From: Parahoeflea alexandrii
GTDB lineage: Bacteria > Pseudomonadota > Alphaproteobacteria > Rhizobiales > Rhizobiaceae
Reading direction: 5' to 3'
Assembly (NCBI RefSeq): GCF_027214025.1
Contig: NZ_JAPWHB010000005.1
Span: forward strand, 196,575 to 260,574
Length of the DNA stretch: 64,000 nt
Below, one piece after another: positions 38,517 to 47,557 of the stretch (positions are counted from its first letter, which is position 1; every line of letters starts with the position of its first letter). A program made the translations under genes and the position numbers. A model generated the notes under the pieces. The model was not told the origin of the DNA and made no database searches. It was given only the letters and a program-made list of their open reading frames with translations.

Positions 38517-38548
38517 CAGAAGCTTCGGTTCTCCCGGAAACAAGAAGC

Positions 38549-38587
38549 TTGACAGGAGGATAGGAACAGATATTTGGTGCGTCAAAT
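38549..38587 (+). promoter_or_regulatory. Candidate promoter of the LacI-type gene with a second small dyad
   Basis: A perfect -35 TTGACA (38549-38554) is followed after 16 nt by TATTTG (38571-38576). The -10 overlaps the dyad ATTTG-GTGCGT-CAAAT (38572-38587), which could be a second operator for autoregulation. The leader to ATG 38596 would be only about 13 nt. Confidence 0.4.
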
Positions 38588-38595
38588 GCGATTAA

Positions 38596-39687
38596 ATGAT
38601 GGTTTTTGATGTGTCGAAACAGATTTTGCCGGACCGCCGCGCTCCCCAGATGACAGACGTCGCCGCGGCCGCCAGGGTGTCTTTGGCAACCGTGGATCGT
38701 GTCCTTAACCGGCGCAAGGGGGTCAAGCAACGCACGACTGAGCGGGTTCTCAAGGCGGCACTGGAACTCGGGTTCCTGACCGAGGAGGAATCCGAACTGA
38801 TCGCCACGCCGCGGCCGCCCAACATCGTGTTCCTGTTGCCTGCCGGCACCAATCCCTATCTGCGCCTGCTGGGGGAAAAACTGCGCGTGCGGGCCGCGGC
38901 GAAGGGGCGCGACGCGCCATCCATCCGCTGCATCTTCATCGAGAGTTTCAGTGCCCGGGCTCTGGCGGCAGCACTTCGTCACCATGCGGCGTGGGCCGAC
39001 GGCATCGCCTTCATGGCGATCGATCACCCGGAAGTGCGTGAGGCGGTTGAGGCCGTGACTACGGCGGGGATCCGGGTCGTCACCATCGTCTCTGACCTGC
39101 CTCATCCCGCGCGAATGGGTTTCGTCGGGCTCGACAATCATTCCGCCGGCCGGACGGCGGCGATGCTGCTGGCCCGTTTCAGCAAGCGGACAAGCGGCAG
39201 CCTGGCGCTGGTCGCGGGATCGCGCAATTACCGCACCCATTCCGAGCGCGAGGCGGGCTTCCTGGCATTGCTTGAGGAGATGTATCCCGATCTGCGCGTG
39301 GTGGGCGTGCGCGAAGGCCATGACGATGCCGGCGAAAACTACCGCCATGCGATCTCGCTTCTGGAGCAGCATCCCGATCTGATCGGGATCTACAATGTCG
39401 GCGGGTCTTCGAACGGTATCGCCCGGGCGCTGGTCGAGCGGAACCGGGCGGGCGATGTGCTTTTCATCGGGCACGGACTGACCTCCGACACCCGCAGGTT
39501 CCTGATCGACGGGACCATGGACGCCGTCATCGACAGCAATCCCGACACCATCCTTTCAACCGCCATCACCCTGCTTTGCAAGCCGCCTGACCAGCTGCAG
39601 CCCGGCCATGCGGGAACCGCTTTGGGGATGGATATCTTCTTCCGCGAGAATCTGCCGTCCGGGTTCGGCATCACTCCACGGCCCTAG
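38596..39687 (+). CDS. LacI-family transcriptional regulator
   Basis: Repressor of 363 aa. The HTH is at residues 19-40 (MTDVAAAARVSLATVDRVLNRRKGV), with the hinge after it and a periplasmic-binding-protein-like sensor domain (IVFLLPAGTNPYLRLLGEKL, FVGLDNHSAGRTAAMLLARF, GIYNVGGSSNGIARAL). It belongs to the group whose sensor resembles ribose-binding proteins. It diverges from the TRAP operon, which it probably controls. ATG 38596 or 38599 are used here; an internal ATG at 38650 right before the HTH is possible if the predicted promoter lies further downstream. Confidence 0.92.
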   Translation: MMVFDVSKQILPDRRAPQMTDVAAAARVSLATVDRVLNRRKGVKQRTTERVLKAALELGFLTEEESELIATPRPPNIVFLLPAGTNPYLRLLGEKLRVRAAAKGRDAPSIRCIFIESFSARALAAALRHHAAWADGIAFMAIDHPEVREAVEAVTTAGIRVVTIVSDLPHPARMGFVGLDNHSAGRTAAMLLARFSKRTSGSLALVAGSRNYRTHSEREAGFLALLEEMYPDLRVVGVREGHDDAGENYRHAISLLEQHPDLIGIYNVGGSSNGIARALVERNRAGDVLFIGHGLTSDTRRFLIDGTMDAVIDSNPDTILSTAITLLCKPPDQLQPGHAGTALGMDIFFRENLPSGFGITPRP

Positions 39688-39958
39688 TTTGACGGTTCAA
39701 TGGCCGACATGCGTGGCAGGGGCGCCTTGCTTTTCGGCCTTCCCGGTCGGTCGCGCCGGAATGGTCGTGCCCCGCATCGGACGGACTGCAGCGAGATTTT
39801 GTTTTGCGCCATGTCTCGATCCGGATTTCCTCCGCATGCGGCCCGGAATGGTCAAATAAATGCGGGACTTGACTGGCAGGAAGCTGTACAAAAGGAACTT
39901 GGTTTCTTCCTTCCAGAACCGGGCGCACCCTGCGTTCGAGCGAACTCCCGGAGACATG

Positions 39959-40933
39959 ATGAGCGATCCGTTTTTCCATCCCGTATCGGGCTTTGACCTG
40001 CCGCGTTTTGCCGGTGTAGCAACCTTCATGCGGCTGCCGCATGTTTCGCTTGAAGATCCGCGCATCAAGGATGTCGCCATCGGATTGATCGGTGCGCCCT
40101 GGGATGGAGGCACCACCAATCGCCCGGGCCCCCGCCACGGTCCGAGGCAGTTGCGCGATCTCTCGACGATGATCCGCGCCGGAAACGGCGCCACCGGCGT
40201 TCGACCGTTCGAACTGGTCAATTGCGCCGATCTTGGCGATGTCGCCCCCAACCCTGCCGACCTCATGGATTCGCTCAACCGGATGGCCGATTTCTATGGC
40301 CGTGTGAAACAGGCCGGGATCGTCCCGCTGACCGCCGGCGGCGACCATCTGTGTTCGCTGCCGATCCTGCGCGGACTGGCTTCGGATGCACCAGTGGGCA
40401 TGATCCATTTCGACAGCCACACCGACCTGTTCGACAGCTATTTCAACGGCTCCAAATTTACCCACGGCACACCATTCCGACGCGCGGTCGAGGAAGGCCT
40501 GCTGGATCCGAAACGGGTGGTACAGATCGGCATTCGCGGTACATCCTACGACACCGAAGACAAGGATTTCGCCCGCTCGGTCGGCATTCGGCTGATCACA
40601 ATCGAGGAGTTTTTCGCCCGCGGCATTGAAGATGTCATGGCTGAAGCGCGCGAGATCGTGGGCCATGCGCCGACCTATGTGACCTATGACATCGATTTCG
40701 TCGATCCGGCCTTCGCTCCGGGCACGGGAACGCCGGAAGTGGGCGGCCCGAATTCGTTCCAGGCGCTTCAGGTGGTGCGCGAACTGGCAGGCGTGAATGT
40801 CATCGGCGCTGATCTGGTGGAAGTCTCGCCTCCGTTTGACGCTTCCGGCGGCACCGCATGGCTGGGCATTTCAATCATGTTCGAACTGCTGTGCATCATG
40901 GCGACGGCAGTCGATAAACGCCGCGCCGGATAA
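39959..40933 (+). CDS. Ureohydrolase family enzyme (agmatinase/guanidinobutyrase-like)
   Basis: Binuclear-Mn hydrolase of 324 aa that releases urea from a guanidino compound. Metal ligands are complete: His130 in GGDH, Asp152-x-His154-x-Asp156 in FDSHTD, and Asp244/Asp246 in YDIDFVDP. Glu260 of GTPEVGG is also kept. The residue after GGDH is Leu where agmatinases often have Ser, hinting at a different guanidino substrate. ATG 39959 is preferred because GGAG lies 5 nt before it. It stands alone on the plus strand, 271 bp after the LacI-type gene, and faces the Rieske/ABC gene group; a link with the amino-acid importer there is inferred. Confidence 0.9.
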   Translation: MSDPFFHPVSGFDLPRFAGVATFMRLPHVSLEDPRIKDVAIGLIGAPWDGGTTNRPGPRHGPRQLRDLSTMIRAGNGATGVRPFELVNCADLGDVAPNPADLMDSLNRMADFYGRVKQAGIVPLTAGGDHLCSLPILRGLASDAPVGMIHFDSHTDLFDSYFNGSKFTHGTPFRRAVEEGLLDPKRVVQIGIRGTSYDTEDKDFARSVGIRLITIEEFFARGIEDVMAEAREIVGHAPTYVTYDIDFVDPAFAPGTGTPEVGGPNSFQALQVVRELAGVNVIGADLVEVSPPFDASGGTAWLGISIMFELLCIMATAVDKRRAG

Positions 40934-40959
40934 GGCGCTGCCTGATTAGGCGGTGGACC

Positions 40960-41997
40960 TTATTCCGCCGCCTGTTGCATCGGCTTCTCCGCCGCCACCA
41001 TACGCTCGATGTGCTGACGAAACTTGATCGGGCCCTTGTCGATCTTCAGGTTGAGGTTGGGCGACGTCATCGTGTCCATGCCGATCTGCACGGCATTGAG
41101 CACGATGCGGTCTTCTTCGAACGCCGCCTGGACCGCGCTGCCGAACTGCGCCGAGACCTCCTCGTCCCCGGGCGCGAAGTTGCGCATCTGGAACCAGAAA
41201 TAGCGCGTCCGCTTTTCGTCGATCGGCGTCATGAAATTGTAGCTGTCCATGAGGAAGGCGTCCTCGTGCAACGGCTTTCCCGGACCGCCGGTCCCGGCAG
41301 GCACGAAGATGGCCTTGATGATGGCGTGGGAGGGATAGCGGACCTCGTAGTGCTGTTCCCGGTCGGCGTTTCCCTTGAACTTGACGAACGGCGCGTAGAA
41401 CGGCGCGACATCGACATCCATCATCCAGCGCGACACCACAACGCCGTCTTCCTTTTCCAGGGTATTGACCGGTACGTCCTCGCAAGCCGCGTTGCCGAAC
41501 GAGGAGGGGTGCACCCAGGCAACATGGGAGGGGTCAAGCAGATTGTCGGTGATATAGAGATAGTTGCAGTCGACCGTCATCGCATCGCCGCGACTCTTGC
41601 CCCACTCCGGGTTGTCCCATTGATCGATCTTGAAAATCTTGGCGGGGTCTGCAAGCGCCGTGTCGCCTGGCCAGATCCAGAGCATGCCGTAGCGTTCCAC
41701 CAGCGGAAAGGCCCGGACCTTGGCGACATGTGGAATGCGTTCTGCCCCGGGAACCCGCGTGCAGGTGCCGGCACAATCAAACCGCAGGCCGTGATAACCG
41801 CATTCGACCTCATCGCCGAGAAGCCGGCCCATGGAGAGCGGCAGCTTGCGGTGCGGGCAGGCATCTTCCAAGGCAATCGCCACCCCATCCTGACGACGGT
41901 AGAGCAGCACGTTTTCGCCAAGAATACGGACTTGCGTCAGGGTGCGACCAATCTCGTGATCGAGAGCCGCGACATACCAGGCATTTTTGACAAACAT
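40960..41997 (-). CDS. Rieske non-heme iron oxygenase, alpha subunit (VanA-like)
   Basis: Terminal oxygenase of 345 aa for O- or N-demethylation or hydroxylation. The Rieske [2Fe-2S] ligands are CPHRKLPLS and CGYHGLRF (about residues 45-70). The mononuclear iron site is in YLYITDNLLDPSHVAWVHPSSFG, with Asn, Asp and two His as in vanillate demethylase. ATG 41997 is preceded by GGGAGA; an upstream in-frame TTG was rejected. No reductase gene is next to it, so electrons must come from a reductase elsewhere. It lies 115 nt downstream of the amino-acid importer genes. The substrate is unknown; a methylated amino acid or betaine is a reasonable idea. Confidence 0.9.
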   Translation of the reverse strand: MFVKNAWYVAALDHEIGRTLTQVRILGENVLLYRRQDGVAIALEDACPHRKLPLSMGRLLGDEVECGYHGLRFDCAGTCTRVPGAERIPHVAKVRAFPLVERYGMLWIWPGDTALADPAKIFKIDQWDNPEWGKSRGDAMTVDCNYLYITDNLLDPSHVAWVHPSSFGNAACEDVPVNTLEKEDGVVVSRWMMDVDVAPFYAPFVKFKGNADREQHYEVRYPSHAIIKAIFVPAGTGGPGKPLHEDAFLMDSYNFMTPIDEKRTRYFWFQMRNFAPGDEEVSAQFGSAVQAAFEEDRIVLNAVQIGMDTMTSPNLNLKIDKGPIKFRQHIERMVAAEKPMQQAAE

Positions 41998-42033
41998 CAC
42001 TGTTCTCCCAGCTTGCTTTATCTCATTCAAGTG

Positions 42034-42044
42034 TCGCACTGCGA
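42034..42044. promoter_or_regulatory. Dyad TCGCACTGCGA upstream of the Rieske gene
   Basis: An 11-bp odd dyad (TCGCA-C-TGCGA), 36 bp upstream of the Rieske ATG in the 115-bp gap after the ABC ATPase gene. It shares TCGCACTGCG with the reverse strand of the dyad beside the IclR gene near 26.77 kb, so an IclR-family regulator may bind here. This suggests that the oxygenase has its own promoter. Confidence 0.35.
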
Positions 42045-42112
42045 AACGACATTGTCACATCAGAAAATGTTCGAGGCCGCCCTTGCCGTATTACGCTTTG
42101 CCGGCCTGCCTT

Positions 42113-42903
<791 letters not shown>

Positions 42904-42907
<4 letters not shown>

Positions 42908-43572
42908 GATGCGGCAAACCTGTATTTGGAAAGACGGCTTTCGGCGAAGCGTCCCATGGCGCTGCAGGCTTCCACAAGCCCCCAGTAGATCAGTGCGAGA
43001 ACGGCGAAACCCTCGACGAAGGCGTAATGCTTGGTGCCCAGTGCGCTGACGGCGAGCGTCAGTTCGGGCACGGAAATGATCGAAAGAATGGCCGTCTCCT
43101 TCAGCATGAGAATGGTCATGTTGACCATGGATGGCAGCAGCAGCATCGTCATTTCCGGCAGGATGATCCGGCGCAGGGTCTGTGTACGGTTGAAGCCGAC
43201 GCATTGAGCGGCTTCCACATGTCCCTTCGGAATGGCGACAAAGCCGCTGCGCCACAGTTCGGAATAGTAGGCCGCGCCATAGATGGTCAGGCCCAGAAGC
43301 CCTGCGGTGACGCTGTCAAGCGACAGGCCGATGAACGGACCGCCGTAGTAAAGCAGGAAAATCTGCACCAGGAATGGGGTGCCGCGGATCAGCTCGACCG
43401 GTGCGAACAGGGCCAAATCCAGCCAGCGCGGACCGTAGCGCCGTGCCACCGCAATGATGAAGCCGACGACGATCCCGAGCGCCGAACCGGCGATCCACAG
43501 CAGGATGGTGACGCCAAGAGCGCGAACAATGTCGGGCAGGTACTGGATGATGAGATCGGGATCGAAGGTCAT
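42904..43572 (-). CDS. Polar amino acid ABC transporter permease (HisM/GlnP-like)
   Basis: Permease of 222 aa with about five transmembrane helices. The family motif RGTPFLVQIFLLYYGGPFIGL and the EAA loop EAAQCVGFNRTQTLRRIILPEMT are clear. ATG 43572 overlaps the stop of the preceding permease (ATGA); the GTG four codons upstream is a less likely start. It presumably pairs with the other permease as a heterodimer. Confidence 0.93.
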
Positions 43573-44210
43573 GTCCGACCCCACTGCATCTGCTTCTCGA
43601 GCTTCAGGCCAAGGGCCGCCACGACCAGGTTGATGATCAGGTAGATCAGTCCTGCGGCGGCAAACAGCTCCAGCGGCCGGTAGGTGCTGGCGGCGAGATC
43701 CTGTGCCATGCGCGACAGTTCAACCACGCCGACGACAGACACCAGCGACGAGGATTTCAGCATCATGATCGCCTCGCTGATCAGGGCGGGGATCGTCAAC
43801 TGAACGGCGATCGGCAGACGTATGCGGCGGAAGGTGGCGAACTTTGAAAGACCGCACATGTTGGCCGCCTCGATGAGCCCTTTCGGCACGCTGGAGAACC
43901 CGCCGCGCAGGATCTCGGCCTGATAGGCCGCCGTGCACAGCGACATGCCGACGATGGCAGCCACCTCGCTCGGCACGTTCAGGCCGATCTGCGGCAGCAG
44001 GTAATAGATCAGCAGCAACTGCACCAGTAACGGCGTTCCGCGGAAGAAACTGACGAAAAGCTTGCCGCCGATCCGGGCCGCGCGATTGGTCGACATCACG
44101 GCCGCGCAGACAATCGAGGACAGCACAAACCCGATCGAGATCGAGATGATGCTCAGAAGGACGGTCAGCCTTGCGGCTTCAACCAGAAGCCAGAACAGCT
44201 TCCAAGACAT
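43569..44210 (-). CDS. Polar amino acid ABC transporter permease (HisQ/GlnP-like)
   Basis: Permease of 213 aa. FRGTPLLVQLLLIYYLLPQIG and the EAA loop IEAANMCGLSKFATFRRIRLPIA identify the family. It starts at ATG 44210 after AAAGGT and is separated from the binding-protein gene by 155 nt holding a strong hairpin. It has a shortened N-terminus before the first helix, typical of HisQ-type subunits. Confidence 0.93.
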   Translation of the reverse strand: MSWKLFWLLVEAARLTVLLSIISISIGFVLSSIVCAAVMSTNRAARIGGKLFVSFFRGTPLLVQLLLIYYLLPQIGLNVPSEVAAIVGMSLCTAAYQAEILRGGFSSVPKGLIEAANMCGLSKFATFRRIRLPIAVQLTIPALISEAIMMLKSSSLVSVVGVVELSRMAQDLAASTYRPLELFAAAGLIYLIINLVVAALGLKLEKQMQWGRT

Positions 44211-44307
44211 TGGCGGACCTTTCCATCTGCGGCAAGGGAAGTTGGCATGAGAGGTTCACGCTGCATGGTCCCGGCAGGCGGGTGGCGGGCAGGCAACGCA
44301 AAAGGCG

Positions 44308-44357
44308 ATTGCGCAACGGGCTTGCCTGGCGAAGAGGCGGACTGCTCCCGTTGCGCA
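44308..44357 (-). terminator. Intra-operon hairpin between binding-protein and permease genes
   Basis: A perfect 12-bp inverted repeat, TTGCGCAACGGG and CCCGTTGCGCAA, with a 26-nt loop, begins 8 nt after the binding-protein stop. Such hairpins partly terminate transcription or protect the upstream mRNA, so that binding protein is made in excess over the membrane subunits. There is no clear U-tract, so stabilisation is as likely as termination. Confidence 0.6.
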
Positions 44358-44365
44358 ACCGTTGA

Positions 44366-45193
44366 TCAGATATTGGCTTTGTCGAGCTTGCCCGGCGTGT
44401 CGAATTCAACGCCGAACCATTTCTTCTGGATGGTGCTGAGGCGCCCGTCAGCCTTGATTGCGGCCAATGCTGCATCGATGGCATCCATCAGCGTTGCATA
44501 TTCCGGATCGGGACGGCCGGGGAATCCGAAATAGGTCTTCACGCCGAACGGCGGCTCGATGAGTTGGAAGGTTTCCGGACGCTGCTGCGCCACGTAGGCG
44601 ATGTTGGGGAACGAATTGGCGACCGCGACCACGCGTCCGGCGGCAAGATCCGCATAGGCTTCGTTGAAGCTTACATATTCCTTCGCCTCGATCGGGCTCG
44701 ACAGGGTGTTGCCGAATTCGATCACCTGCGCGAGCTGAGCGGTCGCTTTGCCCGAGCCGACGGGCTTGCCGGCGATGTCTTCAGGCTTGGTGATGCTGTC
44801 GTCGCCGGTCTTCTTGAGAAGGGCGACCGTTGCTTCGGCGATCGGGGCGGTGAAGCGGAAGCGTTCCATGCGGGCATTGGTAATGGTTGCGGGCCCGGCC
44901 ACCATGTCGAACTTGCCCGATTCAAGGCCCGGGAATACGCCGTCCCATGGCAGGGTCACCCACTCGATCTTGACGCCCAGTTCCTTGCCGATTTCAGCAA
45001 AAAGATCGACATTGAGGCCGACATGTTCGCCGGCATCGATGAAATCGAAGGGGGCGAAGGCCGTCTCGGTGCCGACTTTCAGCACGCCGGCGGCCTTGAC
45101 CTTGTCGAGAATGTCCTCGGCCTGCGCCGCGCCAAGCATGGCCAGGCCCATCAGGCCGGCCATTGCCGAAGTCATAAGGGTCTTGAATTTCAT
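44366..45193 (-). CDS. Polar amino acid ABC transporter substrate-binding protein
   Basis: Periplasmic binder of the SBP_bac_3 family, 275 aa. The Sec signal MKFKTLMTSAMAGLMGLAML ends at GAAQA. The core VLKVGTETAFAPFDFIDAGEHVGLNVDLFAEIGKEL carries the aromatic box region, and the Asp in KFDMVAGPATITNARMERFRF would contact the amino group of an amino-acid-like ligand. It is the first gene of the importer operon. Linked to the Rieske oxygenase and the ureohydrolase by position, so a guanidino or N-methylated amino acid is a possible ligand. Confidence 0.92.
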   Translation of the reverse strand: MKFKTLMTSAMAGLMGLAMLGAAQAEDILDKVKAAGVLKVGTETAFAPFDFIDAGEHVGLNVDLFAEIGKELGVKIEWVTLPWDGVFPGLESGKFDMVAGPATITNARMERFRFTAPIAEATVALLKKTGDDSITKPEDIAGKPVGSGKATAQLAQVIEFGNTLSSPIEAKEYVSFNEAYADLAAGRVVAVANSFPNIAYVAQQRPETFQLIEPPFGVKTYFGFPGRPDPEYATLMDAIDAALAAIKADGRLSTIQKKWFGVEFDTPGKLDKANI

Positions 45194-45311
45194 CGTCGTT
45201 GCTTCCTTTTGTATTGCCGCCTCACCGGCGCGTGGATCATGCGCTGCAGGGGGTGCTCCCTCTTTTGTCTATACAAAATGAAACGCGGTTCTGGCCTCTT
45301 GTCAATCGGGT

Positions 45312-45369
45312 ATTGCTAAAAAAATGTTCATGCATAAAAATTACGCAAAACATGCATTTTATCAGCAAT
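45312..45369. promoter_or_regulatory. AT-rich long inverted repeat upstream of the amino-acid importer
   Basis: Arms ATTGCTAAAAAAATG (45312-45326) and CATTTTATCAGCAAT (45355-45369) match at 13 of 15 positions. Between them CATGCAT occurs twice. The base composition differs sharply from the flanking GC-rich genes. It lies about 120 bp upstream of the binding-protein ATG and is a candidate regulator site or DNA-bending element. Confidence 0.35.
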
Positions 45370-45554
45370 CCGGAAAAGCGCCGACTGTGCTGCTTTCCGA
45401 TGACCTTGTTTGGCGTGCTTGTCTTGTTGCGTGAGCGGCTCCTGATAAAAGTTACCTCCCCGTGATGTGAAATCTTGGTCGAAATGTCAGGCGAGACAGA
45501 TTTTTCTGGTTCGCTGCCGGAGTGTGGTCAATGGCCGAAGCGACAGAAATTGTA

Positions 45555-45585
45555 CATTTGCCAAATGCGTTGACATTTGTATATT
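45555..45585 (+). promoter_or_regulatory. Promoter and operator of the transketolase-RLP2 operon
   Basis: The perfect 13-bp palindrome CATTTGCCAAATG (45555-45567) overlaps a candidate -35 TTGCCA (45558-45563). A -10 TATATT (45580-45585) follows after 16 nt. It contains two overlapping copies of TTGNCAAATG, the motif also found before mtnK and before the aldolase/SDR gene. Binding of a regulator here would block RNA polymerase, so repression by the SorC-type protein is inferred. Confidence 0.6.
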
Positions 45586-45621
45586 ATCGGGACATTGTCG
45601 GCCGGAATGAGGGAGACAGAA

Positions 45622-46551
45622 GTGCGCAACAAACGTTCGACCGAAGATGTGGCCATGGGTATTCGCAGACGGGTGTTCGAGCACTCGATGCGCAACAATG
45701 GCGGCTATCTGAGCCAGGCCTGTTCGGCGGCCGAGCAATTGGCTTTCCTCTACAATGAAGCCCTGAACCTTGGCGAACCGGTGCTGCCCGCAGTGCCCAG
45801 GCCTTTCGCCGGTGTACCCTCCGCCGACAATCCCGATTATGTGACCGGCGCCGGTTACAACGGCCCGTTCGAGCCGCAATACGACCGTCTGTTCATTGCC
45901 CCCGCACATTACGCGCTGGTTGCCTATGCGACGCTGATCGAGACCGGGCGCATGGATGCCGAAGGTCTCGAGATGTTCAACAAGGACGGCTCTTCGGTCG
46001 AGATGATCGGCGCCGAGCATTCTCCCGGCATGGAAGTTCACAACGGCACGCTCGGCATCGGGCTGTCCACCGGCGCAGGCCTCGCCTTCGGCCGCAAGCG
46101 CCGCGGCGAGAGCGGCCAGGTCTGCGTCTTCATGTCCGACGGCGAGGTCCAGGAAGGCCAGACCTGGGAAGCGGTCCAGGCGGCAAGCCATCACGGCATC
46201 GACAATCTCTGGGCGCTGATGGATGTCAACGACCAGCAGTGCGACGGCGCCATGGATTCGGTCATGGAAGTGCGCGACATCGCCGCCAAGTTCCGCGCCT
46301 TTGGCGCGGTCTGCGTGGAGATCGACGCCCATGACCTGAACGCAATGCGGCAGGCGAAGGCCGAGCCGCATGAAGGTCAGCCGCTGATCATTCTGGCCCG
46401 GTCCTCTCCGACGCAAGGCATGAGCTTCCTGCAGAAAAGGTTCCCGCGGCTGCACTATGTGCGGTTCAAGTCCGAAGACGAGCGCGCCGAGATGAATGTC
46501 TCGATTGCTGCCGAGCTTGGTATCGACCCGATCGAACTGGAGACGCACTGA
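45622..46551 (+). CDS. Transketolase, N-terminal (TPP-binding) subunit
   Basis: First half of a split transketolase, 309 aa. It shows GAEHSPGMEVHNGTLGIGLSTGAG (the PP-module start, split here as read) and the TPP/Mg motif SDGEVQEGQTWEAVQ with VNDQQ about 30 residues later. GTG 45622 is chosen because GGGAG lies 6 nt before it; ATG 45607 and TTG 45577 are alternatives. The stop overlaps the next start by 1 nt. Split transketolases occur in apulose-4-phosphate metabolism (AptAB) and in pentose pathways. Here the partner genes are an RLP, MtnK and MtnA, so the sugar phosphate handled may be unusual. Confidence 0.88.
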   Translation: MRNKRSTEDVAMGIRRRVFEHSMRNNGGYLSQACSAAEQLAFLYNEALNLGEPVLPAVPRPFAGVPSADNPDYVTGAGYNGPFEPQYDRLFIAPAHYALVAYATLIETGRMDAEGLEMFNKDGSSVEMIGAEHSPGMEVHNGTLGIGLSTGAGLAFGRKRRGESGQVCVFMSDGEVQEGQTWEAVQAASHHGIDNLWALMDVNDQQCDGAMDSVMEVRDIAAKFRAFGAVCVEIDAHDLNAMRQAKAEPHEGQPLIILARSSPTQGMSFLQKRFPRLHYVRFKSEDERAEMNVSIAAELGIDPIELETH

Positions 46552-47555
46552 TGGTTGAGATGGTCAATCGCCCCTATGCGTCGGCCTTCGAGGCCTACGC
46601 CGTCAAGCATCCCGACGTGCTGTGCCTGTCAGCCGACCTGACCTCGTCCTGCGAGATCGACGGCTTCCGCGACCGCCACCCGGACCAGTTCCTGTCGCTC
46701 GGCATGGCCGAGCAGAACATGATGAGCTTCGCCGGCGGCCTCGGCCTTGCCGGTTACCGGCCGTTCCTGCATTCCTTCGGCGTCTTCCTCTACCGCAGGC
46801 CCTATGACCAGCTGATGGCATCGGTCGCCTATCCGCGCCGCAAGGTGCGGTTGATGGGCTTCCTGCCCGGCATCACCACGCCCGGCGGCATGACCCACCA
46901 GGCCATCGAGGATGTCGCCGTGATGCGGTCGATCCCCAACATGTCGATCCTCGAGACCGGCGATGCCACCGAGGTCGAGAGCATCTGCGAGGCCGCCGAT
47001 TCCATCGACGGACCGGTCTATTGCCGCGTGCTGCGCGGCTCGGTGCCGCGCCTCTTCGACAGCCCGATCAAGGTCGGCGAAATGCGTGAACTCGCAACCG
47101 GCGCCGATGTTCTGGTGGTCACCTCCGGCATCGCAACCGAGGAAGCGCTCCGCGCCCGCGATGCGCTGTCCAAGGCCGGCGTTTCGATCCGGCATCTGCA
47201 CATTCACACCATCAAGCCGTTCAACGAGCAGGCTCTGCTCGATCATATTGGCTCGGTGAGCAAGGGCGTCGTGGTGCTCGAGAACCATGTGATCACCGGC
47301 GGTGTCGGCTCGCTGGTCGCAGAGATTATGGCCGACAATGGTGTCGGCAAGCCGCTGGTGCGGCTCGGCCTCAACGACACCTATGCCCATGGCGGTTCGC
47401 GCGGCTACCTGATGAAGCATTACGGACTTGATGCCGGTGCGCTGGTGCGCGGCATCGAGCGCATCATCGGCGCCTCGACCGGCATCGACGAGGAAGCGCT
47501 TGCCAGCGCCCGCGTCGAGGCGGTTCACTCCGCCGTCAAGGCCGAGGCTCTGTAA
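46551..47555 (+). CDS. Transketolase, C-terminal (Pyr/transketolase_C) subunit
   Basis: Second half of the split enzyme, 334 aa. The catalytic Glu is in LGMAEQNMMSFAGGLGLAG near residue 62, the substrate-contacting His in GGMTHQAIEDVAVMRSIPNM near 122, and the C-terminal domain runs from about 190 (GADVLVVTSGIATEEAL) to the end. It is coupled to the N-subunit (overlap of 1 nt) and to the RLP2 gene (2 nt apart), so equal amounts are expected. Resemblance to the DXS C-half is general for the superfamily; no DXS-specific motif was recognised. Confidence 0.9.
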   Translation: MVEMVNRPYASAFEAYAVKHPDVLCLSADLTSSCEIDGFRDRHPDQFLSLGMAEQNMMSFAGGLGLAGYRPFLHSFGVFLYRRPYDQLMASVAYPRRKVRLMGFLPGITTPGGMTHQAIEDVAVMRSIPNMSILETGDATEVESICEAADSIDGPVYCRVLRGSVPRLFDSPIKVGEMRELATGADVLVVTSGIATEEALRARDALSKAGVSIRHLHIHTIKPFNEQALLDHIGSVSKGVVVLENHVITGGVGSLVAEIMADNGVGKPLVRLGLNDTYAHGGSRGYLMKHYGLDAGALVRGIERIIGASTGIDEEALASARVEAVHSAVKAEAL

Positions 47556-47557
47556 GC

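Larger units (their letters stand above)
45194..45621. other. 428-bp divergent intergenic region with two control regions and no gene
   Basis: This is the only gap over 300 bp. The left part (45194-45400) is AT-rich and would hold the promoter of the amino-acid importer. The right part (45540-45621) holds the promoter and operator of the transketolase-RLP2 operon. Short open frames here have no recognisable product or ribosome binding site. Between about 45400 and 45530 I see nothing distinctive. Confidence 0.7.

Noticed and set aside
39688-39958. Short plus-strand frames in the gap before the ureohydrolase
   Set aside because: No ribosome binding site, no recognisable protein and Arg-rich composition; treated as intergenic DNA with no clear element.
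45622-47555. Reading the two transketolase subunits as a split 1-deoxyxylulose-5-phosphate synthase (DXS)
   Set aside because: Only motifs common to the whole transketolase superfamily were seen, and split subunits are common among transketolases. A DXS assignment would need a phylogenetic test.
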